Below are positions 1-11,578 of a stretch of 64,000 nt of DNA, piece after piece. How positions within the stretch are numbered: the first letter of the stretch is position 1; each line of letters begins with the position of its first letter. The DNA lies in assembly GCF_002042965.1 (NCBI RefSeq), contig NZ_MZNT01000009.1:186001-250000 (forward strand), in the 5' to 3' direction. The position numbers and the translations under genes were made by a program. Source of the DNA: Paenibacillus sp. 32352. Its GTDB lineage: Bacteria > Bacillota > Bacilli > Paenibacillales > NBRC-103111. The notes below the pieces were generated by a model. It searched no databases. It was not told the origin of the DNA and saw only the letters and a list, made by a program, of their open reading frames with translations.

Positions 1-1
1 T

Positions 2-1090
2 TCTCTAAGAAATGACCCCGGTTTCTTAAAGCTGCTGGCGGACCAGAAGGTGGGGCATTTTGAATATACGATGGGTCAACCGCATAATAAGCTGCTGGTC
101 AACTATTCACGTCTGCGGCTGGTCGAAGATTGGACGCTGATCAGCCTGCAGTCGAAGTCGGAGCTGCTAAGCCAAATCACGTTAATCAAATGGTGGATTG
201 TGCTGATTATGGGCGTGTGCGTAGTGATCGCGTTTGTGTTCTCCAATGTGCTGTCCGAACGGCTGCTCAGGCCTTTGTACAAGCTGCAGGGACTGATGCA
301 TAAGGTGGAGCGGGATAATACATTGGACGTTCGTTTCGAGAGCCAGTTCAATGATGAGGTCACCAAGGTCGGCCATAGCTTTAACCGGATGCTGACGCAG
401 CTGGCGGCCTTGATCGAAGAGGTGAAGCTGTCGGAGCAGGAGAAGAGGAAATCCGAAGTTAAGGCGCTTCAAGCCCAGATTGATCCGCATTTTCTATACA
501 ACACGTTAAATACGATTCTCTGGAAGTCCGAAACGGCCGAGCAGCAGGATGTAAGGGAAATGATTATTTCTCTCTCGAAGCTGTTCCAGCTTGGGTTAAA
601 CAATGGAAATGAAATGACGACATTGGAGAAGGAATTGGAGCATGTCAGACAGTACCTGGATATTCAGCAAAAATGCTACGAGGGTCTGTTTACTTATATT
701 ATCGAGCTGAAGAATCCGGAGCTGGCCCGGCTGCCTATGATCAAAATTCTTTTACAGCCCCTGGTGGAGAACAGTATTCTGCACGGCTTTCAGCAGATGG
801 AGCAGGGCGGGTTTATTTATATCTGTATTGAGCAGGAAGGCGACTATCTGAAGCTAAGTGTAGAGGATAACGGGTGCGGAATGGATGCAGGGGAGGTCTA
901 TAGTCAGCTTACCTCTCCCGGCACGGCAAGGTCATCCTATGCATTATCCAATGTGTACAGCCGGCTTCAGCTGTATTACGGCTCCGAGGCGAGACTGAAG
1001 CTTGCCAGTGAACCCATGGAACGCACTGTTGTTACGATATGGCTTCCACTCGATGGAAAAAAAGCGATTTCATCCTCTATGGATAGTTGA
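2..1090 (+). CDS. YesM-type sensor histidine kinase, 5' end outside window
   Basis: The reading frame is open from base 2, so the gene enters from the left and only its C-terminal part is seen. Visible in order are the end of an extracellular sensor region, a membrane segment (WWIVLIMGVCVVIAFVF, around bases 190-245), a HAMP linker, a short coiled coil, the HPK7-type phospho-acceptor motif DPHFLYNTLN (His at 488-490), and an ATPase domain with the N-box LLQPLVENS and the G1 motif DNGCGM. This is the YesM/LytS class, which normally pairs with a YesN AraC-type response regulator and senses sugars or their binding protein. The binding-protein gene follows 82 bases downstream, so this kinase probably controls it. 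The cognate regulator and permeases are presumably left of the window. Confidence 0.92.
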   Translation, partial: SLRNDPGFLKLLADQKVGHFEYTMGQPHNKLLVNYSRLRLVEDWTLISLQSKSELLSQITLIKWWIVLIMGVCVVIAFVFSNVLSERLLRPLYKLQGLMHKVERDNTLDVRFESQFNDEVTKVGHSFNRMLTQLAALIEEVKLSEQEKRKSEVKALQAQIDPHFLYNTLNTILWKSETAEQQDVREMIISLSKLFQLGLNNGNEMTTLEKELEHVRQYLDIQQKCYEGLFTYIIELKNPELARLPMIKILLQPLVENSILHGFQQMEQGGFIYICIEQEGDYLKLSVEDNGCGMDAGEVYSQLTSPGTARSSYALSNVYSRLQLYYGSEARLKLASEPMERTVVTIWLPLDGKKAISSSMDS

Positions 1091-1128
1091 TTTGTCCTTC
1101 CTGCGGTTCGTTCGGAATGAACTATAAT
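1082..1128 (+). promoter_or_regulatory. Probable activator-dependent promoter of the binding-protein gene (copy 1 of a paired element)
   Basis: A -10 hexamer TATAAT (1123-1128) has no recognisable -35 at the normal distance. Instead a box GATAGTTGATTTG followed by TCCTTCC (1082-1101) lies 41 bases upstream. The same box, the same distance and the same CTATAATAAA block recur at 6701-6750. The box overlaps the last codons of the kinase gene. This layout fits a promoter switched on by a YesN/AraC-type activator bound next to RNA polymerase; the activator is inferred. Confidence 0.6.
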
Positions 1129-1172
1129 AAACAAGCAAACCTGACTTTAACCTGCATGGGGGAGGATTTTAG

Positions 1173-2561
1173 ATGAATAAGAAAGTGTACGTACCGGCCT
1201 TAAGCATGCTGCTGGCAGTATCGCTAAGCGCTTGCTCGACTCAGCCGGACAGTTCTTCTGCAACGAACGGAGGCGCCAAAACCGGAGGCAAAACCAAGCT
1301 GACCTATTGGACCAATGACCGTTCCGATGCCGACTATATTAAACAAGTGATTGCGAAATACAATGAAACGAACAAGGATAACGTAGAAGTTGAGATGACG
1401 GTGATGGCCGATAATTACGACCAGTCCGTAGATATCGCTTTTGCCAGCAAGCAGGCGCCTGACATTTTGCGTGTTGACTTTAACAAAGTGGTGCCTTGGG
1501 TAAAGAAAGGCTTCTTGACGCCGCTGGATCCTTATATGAGCGAGGATATGAAGAAGAAGTTCTCCGGCACGTTAATCGAGGAAAAGAACCTGTATGAAGG
1601 CAAGATTTACAGTCTGCCTAACGTAGGCCAGATTTGGCGTTTAATTTATAACGTCGATCTGTTCGAGAAAGCGGGCATTAAAGAACCGCCAAAAACACTG
1701 AAGGAACTAGTTGAAGTCTCCAAGAAGCTTACGGAAGCGGGCAAAGGCATCGGAGCTTACGGATTCGCGGGCAACTTCAAGAATACCTCGGCTATCGACC
1801 GCGTCGCTTATCCGATTGCAACGTTGAGCGGTACAGGAGTTGTTGAAGGATACAATCTGAAGACAGGACAATTTGATTTCGGCGCTTATAAAGAAATTGC
1901 GGAAGCTTTGCGCCAAATGAAGGTTGACGGCAGCATGCTGCCAGGTTCGGAAGGGCTGGATATCGATCCGCTGCGCGCGCAATTCGCTCAAGGCAAGATC
2001 GGTATGTACATTAACCACTCGGCGGAGCCGGCTGTATACAAGAGCCAATTCCCTGCCCAAATCAAATGGGCTGCCGCACAGGTTCCGACCATTGACGGTA
2101 CGGTGAAGGGCGCTTCGCTGGTTAACGGGGGCGCGTATTTGTCCATCAGCAAGGATTCCGAGAATAAGGAAAAAGCTTGGAGATTCCTTGAGTACATGTA
2201 CAGCGACGAGGTTCAATCCGGTTACCAGGAGAACGGCTTCGGTGTATCCATTCTGCCGCATATTACTGCTACGGCCAAGAAAGCCAATATTCCAGGCATA
2301 GAGGGCTTTAACCCTACGAAATATGACGCTCTCTATCCTGCGGCCCCTACGCTGATTATTGAAAGCAAGGTCGAAGGAATGAAGAAATCGGATGCGCTGA
2401 CGAAATATATGATTCAAGGCGGAGACCTGGATCAAGTGATTAAAGATTTGAATACGCGATATAATGCGGCTCTGGACAAAGCGAAAGCTTCCGGAGACAC
2501 GCAGGCCAAAGCAGACCCGAACTTCGATTCGGCCAAGCTGCAGGGCACTTTGGCCAAGTAA
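1173..2561 (+). CDS. ABC transporter sugar-binding lipoprotein (CUT1, family 1 SBP)
   Basis: 462 residues. It starts with a lipoprotein signal peptide (MNKK, hydrophobic core, lipobox LSA-C with Cys21), so it is anchored to the outer face of the membrane. The mature part begins TKLTYWTNDRSDADYIKQVIAKYNE, typical of family 1 solute-binding proteins for oligosaccharides, and matches their usual length. The ATG follows GGGGGAGGA with good spacing. It sits between a YesM-type kinase and genes for beta-galactosidase and alpha-mannosidase, so a beta-galactoside or mannose-containing oligosaccharide is a reasonable ligand. No permease gene lies beside it; those are probably left of the window. Transcription likely ends at the hairpin just downstream. 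Confidence 0.9.
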   Translation: MNKKVYVPALSMLLAVSLSACSTQPDSSSATNGGAKTGGKTKLTYWTNDRSDADYIKQVIAKYNETNKDNVEVEMTVMADNYDQSVDIAFASKQAPDILRVDFNKVVPWVKKGFLTPLDPYMSEDMKKKFSGTLIEEKNLYEGKIYSLPNVGQIWRLIYNVDLFEKAGIKEPPKTLKELVEVSKKLTEAGKGIGAYGFAGNFKNTSAIDRVAYPIATLSGTGVVEGYNLKTGQFDFGAYKEIAEALRQMKVDGSMLPGSEGLDIDPLRAQFAQGKIGMYINHSAEPAVYKSQFPAQIKWAAAQVPTIDGTVKGASLVNGGAYLSISKDSENKEKAWRFLEYMYSDEVQSGYQENGFGVSILPHITATAKKANIPGIEGFNPTKYDALYPAAPTLIIESKVEGMKKSDALTKYMIQGGDLDQVIKDLNTRYNAALDKAKASGDTQAKADPNFDSAKLQGTLAK

Positions 2562-2573
2562 GCCGAGTCACGG

Positions 2574-2621
2574 AACAACCCTTGAAAATGGAATTATTCC
2601 TTTTTAAGGGTTGTTTTATTT
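2574..2621. terminator. Rho-independent terminator, convergent
   Basis: A perfect 10-bp stem AACAACCCTT / AAGGGTTGTT (2574-2583 and 2606-2615) is followed by a T-rich run on the plus strand. It lies between the convergent binding-protein and AraC genes and overlaps the last codons of the latter, so it may serve both directions. Confidence 0.85.
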
Positions 2622-3487
2622 TGAAGCTGAGCTGGCAAGCTTTTATGCTCCCGGTGCTGGGTAGGAGTGACGCCGAACAACCGGCGGAATAGACGGGTGA
2701 AATAAACGGCCTCCATCCCGACATGCATGGCTGCCTGCTGAACGGTCATGTTCGGATTCTGCTCCAGCAGCTGGGCTGCCGTCTGGAGACGCAGCTTTTG
2801 CAAATATTGAAGCGGTGTCGTTCCCAGCGTTTCTTGAAACAATCGAGTAAGCTGCTTAGAAGAATAGCCGACATGAGCGGAGAGCTCAGCCATCCCCAGA
2901 TTCCGCTGCAGATGATCCTGCAAGAAGCGGGTAGCCGTGTGGACGACCGCATTACGATACCGCATCGGTTTGGGCAGGCTTGTACTTGGAGGGTTTCCTG
3001 CCGCGGCTGCCTGCTTTTTGACCTCAAGGCAAAAGGAGAAGAGCAGCTCCGCGGATTGCCAAGGATCATAGTCCGGTCCGGAGTGGCTCCAAATCGCATA
3101 GAGCAGCTCGTCCAAGCGGGTTATTTCCTGAAGCTGCATACGGGAAAATGTGGAACCGAACCCCCAATGAGACAACGGACCGGACGCTCTTTCCATGAAC
3201 GTAACATAGCCCACGAGCCAAGGCTCGGCATCCTGCGGCCGGTACTCATGAGGGAGCCCGGCAGGGATGTATAGCAACGTACGGGGTGGTACAGTGTCCC
3301 ATTTGTCCTCACCTGTCAAGCGAAAGAGGCCTGTCCCCGAGAAGGACAGCAGCAGCTGACTGGCAGAGAAGCCTTCCCAGCGGTTCATAGGCTTCTGTTC
3401 ATCGGCACCGACGGTATAAACGGCAAAAGGGATCTCTCCCTCAAGTGAGGAGAACAAGCTGCTTCGAAGCTGTAAATGCTGCATCAT
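2594..3487 (-). CDS. AraC-family transcriptional regulator
   Basis: 297 residues. The N-terminal half looks like a cupin ligand-binding domain (residues about 20-150, with YIPAGLPHEYRP typical of the AraC sugar pocket). The last 100 residues form two helix-turn-helix motifs (NLGMAELSAHVGYSSKQLTRLFQ, then TVQQAAMHVGMEAVYFTRLFRR). The start ATG follows AGAGGT. It is divergent from the beta-galactosidase gene with 130 bases between them, the classic layout for a local activator, and probably senses a sugar released by that enzyme. The C-terminal codons run into the shared terminator. Confidence 0.9.
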   Translation of the reverse strand: MMQHLQLRSSLFSSLEGEIPFAVYTVGADEQKPMNRWEGFSASQLLLSFSGTGLFRLTGEDKWDTVPPRTLLYIPAGLPHEYRPQDAEPWLVGYVTFMERASGPLSHWGFGSTFSRMQLQEITRLDELLYAIWSHSGPDYDPWQSAELLFSFCLEVKKQAAAAGNPPSTSLPKPMRYRNAVVHTATRFLQDHLQRNLGMAELSAHVGYSSKQLTRLFQETLGTTPLQYLQKLRLQTAAQLLEQNPNMTVQQAAMHVGMEAVYFTRLFRRLFGVTPTQHREHKSLPAQLQNKTTLKKE

Positions 3488-3537
3488 ATATACCTCTGAA
3501 TGTCCATTTTGTACTAGATGTTGTCCGCTTTATGATC

Positions 3538-3591
3538 TTAGCGGCAGGGCGATACCTTTATATAATATAGGTAATTTTATTGCTTTGACAA
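3538..3591. promoter_or_regulatory. Overlapping divergent promoters of the araC-like and beta-galactosidase genes
   Basis: On the plus strand TATAAT at 3561-3566 has only a poor -35 (TTAGCG, 3538-3543), as expected for an activated promoter. On the minus strand TTGTCA (3586-3591) and TATTAT (3562-3567) are 18 bases apart. The two -10 boxes therefore use almost the same bases, so polymerase could occupy only one direction at a time. Confidence 0.5.
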
Positions 3592-3599
3592 TGAAATAA

Positions 3600-6665
<3,066 letters not shown>

Positions 6666-6700
6666 AGAACGGTGTGAAAAAAGCGAATTCCTCCGCCACG

Positions 6701-6747
6701 GATAGTTGATTTGCCCTTCCTTCATGGAATCGAGGCTGGTCTATAAT
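6701..6747 (+). promoter_or_regulatory. Second copy of the activator-type promoter element
   Basis: GATAGTTGATTTG followed by CCCTTCC (6701-6720) and TATAAT (6742-6747) repeat the element at 1082-1128 with identical spacing, although the 20 bases between box and -10 differ. Similarity extends upstream to an AAAAAAGCGA block (6677 onward). It starts just after the lacZ stop. The next plus-strand gene is the alpha-mannosidase, 400 bases away, but a terminator comes first at 6781. Confidence 0.55.
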
Positions 6748-6780
6748 AAAACCAGTACTTGTTAACGAAAGCAGCACAAA

Positions 6781-6833
6781 AAGGACAGTCCTAGAAAATG
6801 AACTTTGATTCATTGGAAGGACTGTCGTTTTTT
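6781..6833 (+). terminator. Rho-independent terminator
   Basis: The 9-bp stem GACAGTCCT / AGGACTGTC (6784-6792 and 6817-6825) has an inner AATGAA/TTCATT pairing and is followed by six T residues. It ends lacZ transcription. It would also stop any RNA begun at the promoter at 6742 after about 75 nucleotides unless there is read-through. Confidence 0.85.
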
Positions 6834-6872
6834 GACAATGTGGCGTTTATAGATTTAGCTTCGAAGCCATGG

Positions 6873-7112
6873 CCCCACTTGGTGGGGGAACTTGTTGGGT
6901 AACCCTATTCTGCGCGAAGTATGCTAAATATGGAGGAGGGGTATGCCTCGGAGGAGTTTACGTCCGCCTTTGAAATCCGTGAAAATACCGCTAAATCTAA
7001 TCCAATTCACGGGTTTCAATAGTGGCCGGAGAGGTGTACCCCACCGGAGTATATTGGCAATAGTTCAGGCTCTATAGGTTTACCAACAGACTCACCCCAC
7101 TTTGTGTGGGTA
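6873..7112 (+). repeat. Structured intergenic element, copy A
   Basis: Core 6921-7061. Outer helix: GGGGTATGCC (6938-6947) with GGTGTACCCC (7033-7042). Inner helix: TTTGAAATCCGTGAA (6969-6983) with TTCACGGGTTTCAA (7006-7019). Conserved single-stranded tracts are CGGAGGAG, CCGCCTTTG and AGTGGCCGGA. Flanks add AACCCTAT (6901-6908) opposite ATAGGTTT (7074-7081), with short CCCCAC/GTGGGG hairpins at both ends (6873-6887 and 7093-7110). Related copies lie at 37065, 61544 (reversed) and 61824. It fills the lacZ to mannosidase gap and contains no open frame. Confidence 0.8.
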
Positions 7113-7153
7113 TTTTGTCATGGCAGATACCATCAAGGGAAGGGTGACAAGGC

Positions 7154-10100
7154 ATGTTATGGACGAAGGAAAAGCTGGCCGCGCGAATCAAGGATATCGA
7201 GGGCTTCCGGTATCGTGAAAGCATACAGATCACCGGCATGAAGATGAAGCAGGACGAGGAGGGACGGATCGGTGCTTACCCGACTGAAGACGGCGAGTGG
7301 AAGGAGGTATCGATAGGCGATCGGTGGACAGGCCGGGACCTGTACAGGTGGCTCGCCTTCACAGCGGACGTTCCTGCAAGCTGGCAGGGAAAAAGAATCG
7401 TCGGCCGGTTCGATTTCGGCCGGACGGGCGGAGGCAACAACAGCGGCTTCGAATCGCTATTGTTCTTGAACGGCCAGCCGTATCAAGGAGTGGATTCCAA
7501 TCACGAGGAAGTATTCCTGGCTCCGGAAACAGCGGGAACCGAAGTGAAATTTCAGTTTCGCCTTTGGTCGGGGCTGAACGGGTACGGCAAAGCCGAGCCT
7601 ATCGAAAATCAGCTTCAATGCGCTGAGCTGAGCTGGCTGGACGAAACGGCGGACGATCTTTATTATACGAGCCGGGCTGTGCTTGAAACGGTGGAGCAGC
7701 TCGAAGAAAACCGTCCGGAGCGCCACGAGCTTCTATCGGCTTTGGACCGCGCCTATCTGCTCATTGATTGGAGCGAGCCGGGCTCAGAAGCGTTCTATGC
7801 TTCGCTGGCGGAAGCGCTGGGACTTTTGCGCTCGGAGCTCAATCGGATGCCCAATAACCATCCGGTTCACGTTTATTGCATCGGGCACACCCATATCGAT
7901 GTGGCCTGGCTATGGCGCTTAAAGCATACGCGTGAGAAGGCGGCGAGGTCGTTTTCCACCGTCCTTAGATTAATGGAGCAGTATCCGGATTATGTGTTTC
8001 TGCAAACTCAGCCGCAGCTGTATGAGTATATGAAGCAGGATTACCCGGCCATTTATGAGCAAATCAAAAAGCGTGTGGCAGAGGGGCGTTGGGAAGCCGG
8101 AGGGGCGATGTGGCTTGAAGCGGACTGCAATCTGGCTTCGGGGGAATCGCTTGTGCGGCAGCTCTTGTACGGCACACGTTTCTTCCGCGATGAGTTCGGC
8201 GTAGAATGCCGCTACTTGTGGCTGCCCGATGTGTTCGGCTACAGCTGGGCGCTGCCGCAAATCCTGCGGAAATCTGGTATCGACATGTTCATGACGACCA
8301 AAATCAGCTGGAACCAATATAACCGGATGCCTCATGATACGTTCGTCTGGAGAGGCATCGACGGCAGCGAAGTGCTGACCCATTTCATTACGACGCCGGA
8401 CCCGGGGACGAGCGAGGGAGCCTTTTACTACACTTATAACGGCAGCATCACTCCGGCTTCCATTCAAGGAATCTGGGACGGTTACCGGGATAAGGAAATC
8501 AATCAGGAGCTGCTGCTCTCTTACGGCTATGGAGACGGAGGCGGCGGGGTTAACCGCGAAATGCTGGAGATGCGCCGCAGGCTGGAAAGCATGCCGGGGC
8601 TTCCGCAAGCCAAGACGGGACGGGCTGATGAATATTTTGACCGGCTGAAGGAGGAGATAGCCCTCACGGACCGCTATGTTCATACGTGGAATGGCGAGCT
8701 GTATCTGGAGCTTCACCGCGGCACTTATACGAGCCAGGCCTACAACAAACGCGCAAACCGCAAGCTGGAGCTGTTGTACCGGGAGACGGAATGGATGTCC
8801 GTTTTGGGAAGCGGCCTGCAGTCCGTCTGGAGCCTCTATCCGCAGCAGAAGCTGTACGAAGGCTGGAAAATCATCCTGCGCAATCAGTTCCACGATATCA
8901 TCCCTGGCTCTTCGATCGGCGAAGTGTATCAGGACAGCAGAGAAGAATACGCCGAAGCCTTTGCCATTGCCCGTCAGGCGTGGCAGGAAGCGGGAGAACG
9001 GCTTGTTGCAGGGGAAGAAGGGGCGGAAGAGAAGCACTTCACTTTATTTAACAGCGCTTCTTGGCAGCGCAGCGATGTAGTCTGTATTGAGGCTTTGGCC
9101 GGAATGGAACAAGGCATATGGACGGATACCGAAGGGAATGCGCTCCAGGCTCAGCTTAGCGGCGGGCAATGGCATGTTTACGTGCCGGGTATGCCGGCGA
9201 TGGGGTATACAACGGTGAGATTCACCGCGGTCTCGAGCGGTCATGCGAGCCAGCCTAAGCCGTTCCGTGTTACGGAGAGCGGGCTTAAGACACCATTCTA
9301 TGAAATCGTGTGGAATGAGAAGGGGCAGCTGACAAGGCTGTACGATCTCGCGGCAGACCGTGAGGTGCTGGCTAAGGACGCTCGCGCCAACGTGCTTCAA
9401 GTATTCGAGGATAAACCCAAGGGGCGCCACGAGGCGTGGGACATCGATATTTTTTATCAGGAAAAAATGCGTGAGGTCGAGCAGCTGATCTTCGTGGAAG
9501 TGGAGGAGGCCGGACCGGTTCGAGCTGTAGTCCGGATGGAGTGGAAGTATAGAAGCTCCAGCATCTGCCAAAGGATGATCGTCTATGCCGCGCATCGGCG
9601 GATTGATTTTGAAACGAAGGTTGACTGGCACGAGCAGCGCCAGCTGCTGAAAGCGGCTTTCCCCGTCCAAATTCATGCTGCCGAGGCTACCTATGACATT
9701 CAATTCGGTAATGTAAAACGGCCGACACATTGGAATACAAGCTGGGATTATGCCAGATTCGAGTCGGTAGGGCATCAATGGGCGGATTTATCCGAGCGCA
9801 GCTATGGGGTCAGCTTATTGAACGATTGCAAATACGGCTATGATATCAAGGATAACGTGCTTCGCCTGTCGCTGATTAAGTCGGCGATGGTGCCGGACCC
9901 TAAGGCGGATCAAGGTGAGCATGAATTCATCTATTCGTTATATCCGCATGAGGGCGATTGGCTGCAGGGCGGCACCGTGCCATCCGCCTGGGCGTTGAAC
10001 AATCCGGTGCAAGCGATTAGCGGCAAGCCGGAGAAGCCGCAATTTTCTCTCTTGGGGCTGTCTGCGGACCATGTGATGATCGATGCGGTGAAAAAGGCGG

Positions 10101-10306
10101 AGGACAGCAATGCCGTCATCGTGCGGATGCATGAATTCGCAGGGATGAGAGGCAAGGTAACGCTGACAAGCGATGCCTGTATTGCAGGCTGGCAGGAGAC
10201 GGACTTGATGGAACGTCCTATCGACGGGTTGCAGGAAGAGGGGACGATCTCGTTGGAGATCAGCCCTTATGAGATCAAATCGATTTTGCTCTATTTGAGG
10301 GATTAA
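7154..10306 (+). CDS. Alpha-mannosidase, glycoside hydrolase family 38
   Basis: 1050 residues, the normal size for cytoplasmic bacterial GH38 enzymes. An N-terminal beta domain precedes the catalytic barrel, which has the zinc-binding motif GHTHIDVAW (H245, D249) and the nucleophile aspartate in WLPDVFGYS (D359). Middle and C-terminal beta-sandwich domains follow, with LRNQFHDIIPGSSIGEVY. It removes terminal alpha-mannose from glycans inside the cell; there is no signal peptide. A purine-rich AAGGGAAGGGTGA precedes the ATG. Together with the upstream beta-galactosidase it suggests use of a galactose- and mannose-containing oligosaccharide. A strong terminator follows 24 bases after the stop. 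Confidence 0.93.
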   Translation: MLWTKEKLAARIKDIEGFRYRESIQITGMKMKQDEEGRIGAYPTEDGEWKEVSIGDRWTGRDLYRWLAFTADVPASWQGKRIVGRFDFGRTGGGNNSGFESLLFLNGQPYQGVDSNHEEVFLAPETAGTEVKFQFRLWSGLNGYGKAEPIENQLQCAELSWLDETADDLYYTSRAVLETVEQLEENRPERHELLSALDRAYLLIDWSEPGSEAFYASLAEALGLLRSELNRMPNNHPVHVYCIGHTHIDVAWLWRLKHTREKAARSFSTVLRLMEQYPDYVFLQTQPQLYEYMKQDYPAIYEQIKKRVAEGRWEAGGAMWLEADCNLASGESLVRQLLYGTRFFRDEFGVECRYLWLPDVFGYSWALPQILRKSGIDMFMTTKISWNQYNRMPHDTFVWRGIDGSEVLTHFITTPDPGTSEGAFYYTYNGSITPASIQGIWDGYRDKEINQELLLSYGYGDGGGGVNREMLEMRRRLESMPGLPQAKTGRADEYFDRLKEEIALTDRYVHTWNGELYLELHRGTYTSQAYNKRANRKLELLYRETEWMSVLGSGLQSVWSLYPQQKLYEGWKIILRNQFHDIIPGSSIGEVYQDSREEYAEAFAIARQAWQEAGERLVAGEEGAEEKHFTLFNSASWQRSDVVCIEALAGMEQGIWTDTEGNALQAQLSGGQWHVYVPGMPAMGYTTVRFTAVSSGHASQPKPFRVTESGLKTPFYEIVWNEKGQLTRLYDLAADREVLAKDARANVLQVFEDKPKGRHEAWDIDIFYQEKMREVEQLIFVEVEEAGPVRAVVRMEWKYRSSSICQRMIVYAAHRRIDFETKVDWHEQRQLLKAAFPVQIHAAEATYDIQFGNVKRPTHWNTSWDYARFESVGHQWADLSERSYGVSLLNDCKYGYDIKDNVLRLSLIKSAMVPDPKADQGEHEFIYSLYPHEGDWLQGGTVPSAWALNNPVQAISGKPEKPQFSLLGLSADHVMIDAVKKAEDSNAVIVRMHEFAGMRGKVTLTSDACIAGWQETDLMERPIDGLQEEGTISLEISPYEIKSILLYLRD

Positions 10307-10329
10307 TCTTTGCATGAATGGAAGAAGCA

Positions 10330-10356
10330 GGCTGCCAGCATCGCTGGCAGCCTTTT
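10330..10356 (+). terminator. Rho-independent terminator
   Basis: The perfect 10-bp stem GGCTGCCAGC / GCTGGCAGCC (10330-10339 and 10343-10352) is followed by TTTTAT, directly after the mannosidase gene. Confidence 0.85.
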
Positions 10357-10427
10357 ATATTCATGAGCGGATTTGCTTAATGAAAGTCTGTAGTTGTGTT
10401 CAACATGTAAGGCTATGCCAGGATCCC

Positions 10428-11402
10428 TTATCTGCTTCGAAGCCAACGAAGCTGTTCACCGCTGACCGGAATGAGCCGCTTGTTCAAACGCTTTGTATGG
10501 AAGCGCGGGATTAGGGCTTGCGCCGGGACGGGCTCCAGATGATCGAGCCAGCCTGCCAAATAGCCGATCAACCCGCTTAATCGCTCTGGTGCAACCCCTT
10601 CAGCACGCAGCGCTGTGAGAGACAGGCTTTTGTCCCGTTTGGAGAATCGGTTGCCATCCGCATCGACCAGCAGAGGAATATGTGAGAAACGCGGAGGCTT
10701 CCGGCCGAGCGCCCCGTACAGAGCAAGCTGTCTCGGCGTAGAGTCGAGCAGATCGCTTCCCCGCAGCACATCCGTAATCCCCATCGCTGAATCATCCACC
10801 GTTACGGCCAGCTGATAGCTGAACATCCCGTCAGCCCGCTTGACGACAAAATCCCCTAACGTTTCAGCTCCATACGTTTGCGTACCTGTGATGCCATCCA
10901 CGAAGCTGATCGGGTCATCAGGCATCCTAAACCGAAGTGAAGGGGTTTTAACCGCCTCCTTCGCGCGTCGCTCCTCGTCCGTTAAATGGCGGCATAGGCC
11001 AGGGTATGCTTCCCCTTCTGAAGAGAGGCCATGCGGCGCGCTGGCAATTCGGGCCAGGTCCGCGCGGCTGCAATAGCACGGATAAGTAAGCCCATCCGCT
11101 TTCAGCCGCTCCAGCGCCTTGTCATAGAGCAGCTCGCGGCGGCTTTGCTCATAAGGGCCGAAGGGACCGCCGATGCCAGGTCCTTCGTCCCAATCAAGGC
11201 CGAGCCATTGCAGATCCTCCTGCATTTGTTCCGCCAAGGCGGGGCGGGATCTTAGCTTGTCGATATCCTCAATCCGCAGCAGGAATTGTCCGCCGGCTTG
11301 GCGGATTTGCAGCCATGAGCACAGCGCCGTAAAGGCATTTCCGATATGAAGCTGTCCAGAGGGGGTAGGGGCGAACCGTCCGCGTCGAAGCATATAGATC
11401 AC
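10428..11402 (-). CDS. gluQ: Glutamyl-Q tRNA(Asp) synthetase
   Basis: 324 residues, a class I synthetase core without an anticodon-binding domain, as expected for GluQRS. The HIGH-like motif is in RFAPTPSGQLHIGNA, the family zinc site in CYCSRADL with a later CRHL, and the KMSKS equivalent in NRFSKRDKSLSL. It attaches glutamate to the queuosine at position 34 of tRNA-Asp. The tRNA-Asp gene is immediately upstream on the same strand, separated by a terminator. The listed start is GTG, only 3 bases after AGGAG; an in-frame ATG at 11393 is 12 bases after it, so the exact start is open. Confidence 0.92.
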   Translation of the reverse strand: MIYMLRRGRFAPTPSGQLHIGNAFTALCSWLQIRQAGGQFLLRIEDIDKLRSRPALAEQMQEDLQWLGLDWDEGPGIGGPFGPYEQSRRELLYDKALERLKADGLTYPCYCSRADLARIASAPHGLSSEGEAYPGLCRHLTDEERRAKEAVKTPSLRFRMPDDPISFVDGITGTQTYGAETLGDFVVKRADGMFSYQLAVTVDDSAMGITDVLRGSDLLDSTPRQLALYGALGRKPPRFSHIPLLVDADGNRFSKRDKSLSLTALRAEGVAPERLSGLIGYLAGWLDHLEPVPAQALIPRFHTKRLNKRLIPVSGEQLRWLRSR

Positions 11403-11431
11403 ACTCTCCTGGTAATGCCGACCTGGAATGC

Positions 11432-11456
11432 AAAAAAAGAGCAGCTAGGCCGCTCT
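11432..11456 (-). terminator. Terminator of the tRNA-Asp gene
   Basis: Read on the minus strand, AGAGC and GCTCT enclose a 9-base loop and are followed by seven T residues. It separates tRNA-Asp from gluQ, so gluQ would depend on read-through or its own start site. Confidence 0.7.
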
Positions 11457-11501
11457 ATGCTTTCGATTGCTTATGTACCAATTGAAATCGGATGTGATAA
11501 A

Positions 11502-11578
11502 TGGCGGAGCCGACGGGATTCGAACCCGCGGTCTCCTGCGTGACAGGCAGGCATGTTAGGCCTCTACACCACGGCTCC
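11502..11578 (-). tRNA. tRNA-Asp (GTC)
   Basis: Read on the minus strand this is a complete cloverleaf. The acceptor is GGAGCCG with CGGCTCC, the anticodon stem is CCTGC/GCAGG around loop CTGTCAC (anticodon GTC), and the T loop is TTCGAAT in a GCGGG/CCCGT stem. The discriminator is G73, which is typical of tRNA-Asp, and CCA is encoded. The G34 of this anticodon is the position changed to queuosine and then glutamylated by the product of the neighbouring gluQ. Confidence 0.97.

Noticed and set aside
6873-7112. Copy A as a decayed insertion sequence
   Set aside because: No transposase fragment or target duplication is visible, and matching helices across copies point to a kept fold; a non-autonomous repeat remains possible and is noted under findings.
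7970-9037. 355-codon open frame on the minus strand
   Set aside because: It lies fully opposite the GH38 gene, has no ribosome binding site or family motif, and is explained by the GC-rich codon pattern of the sense gene.
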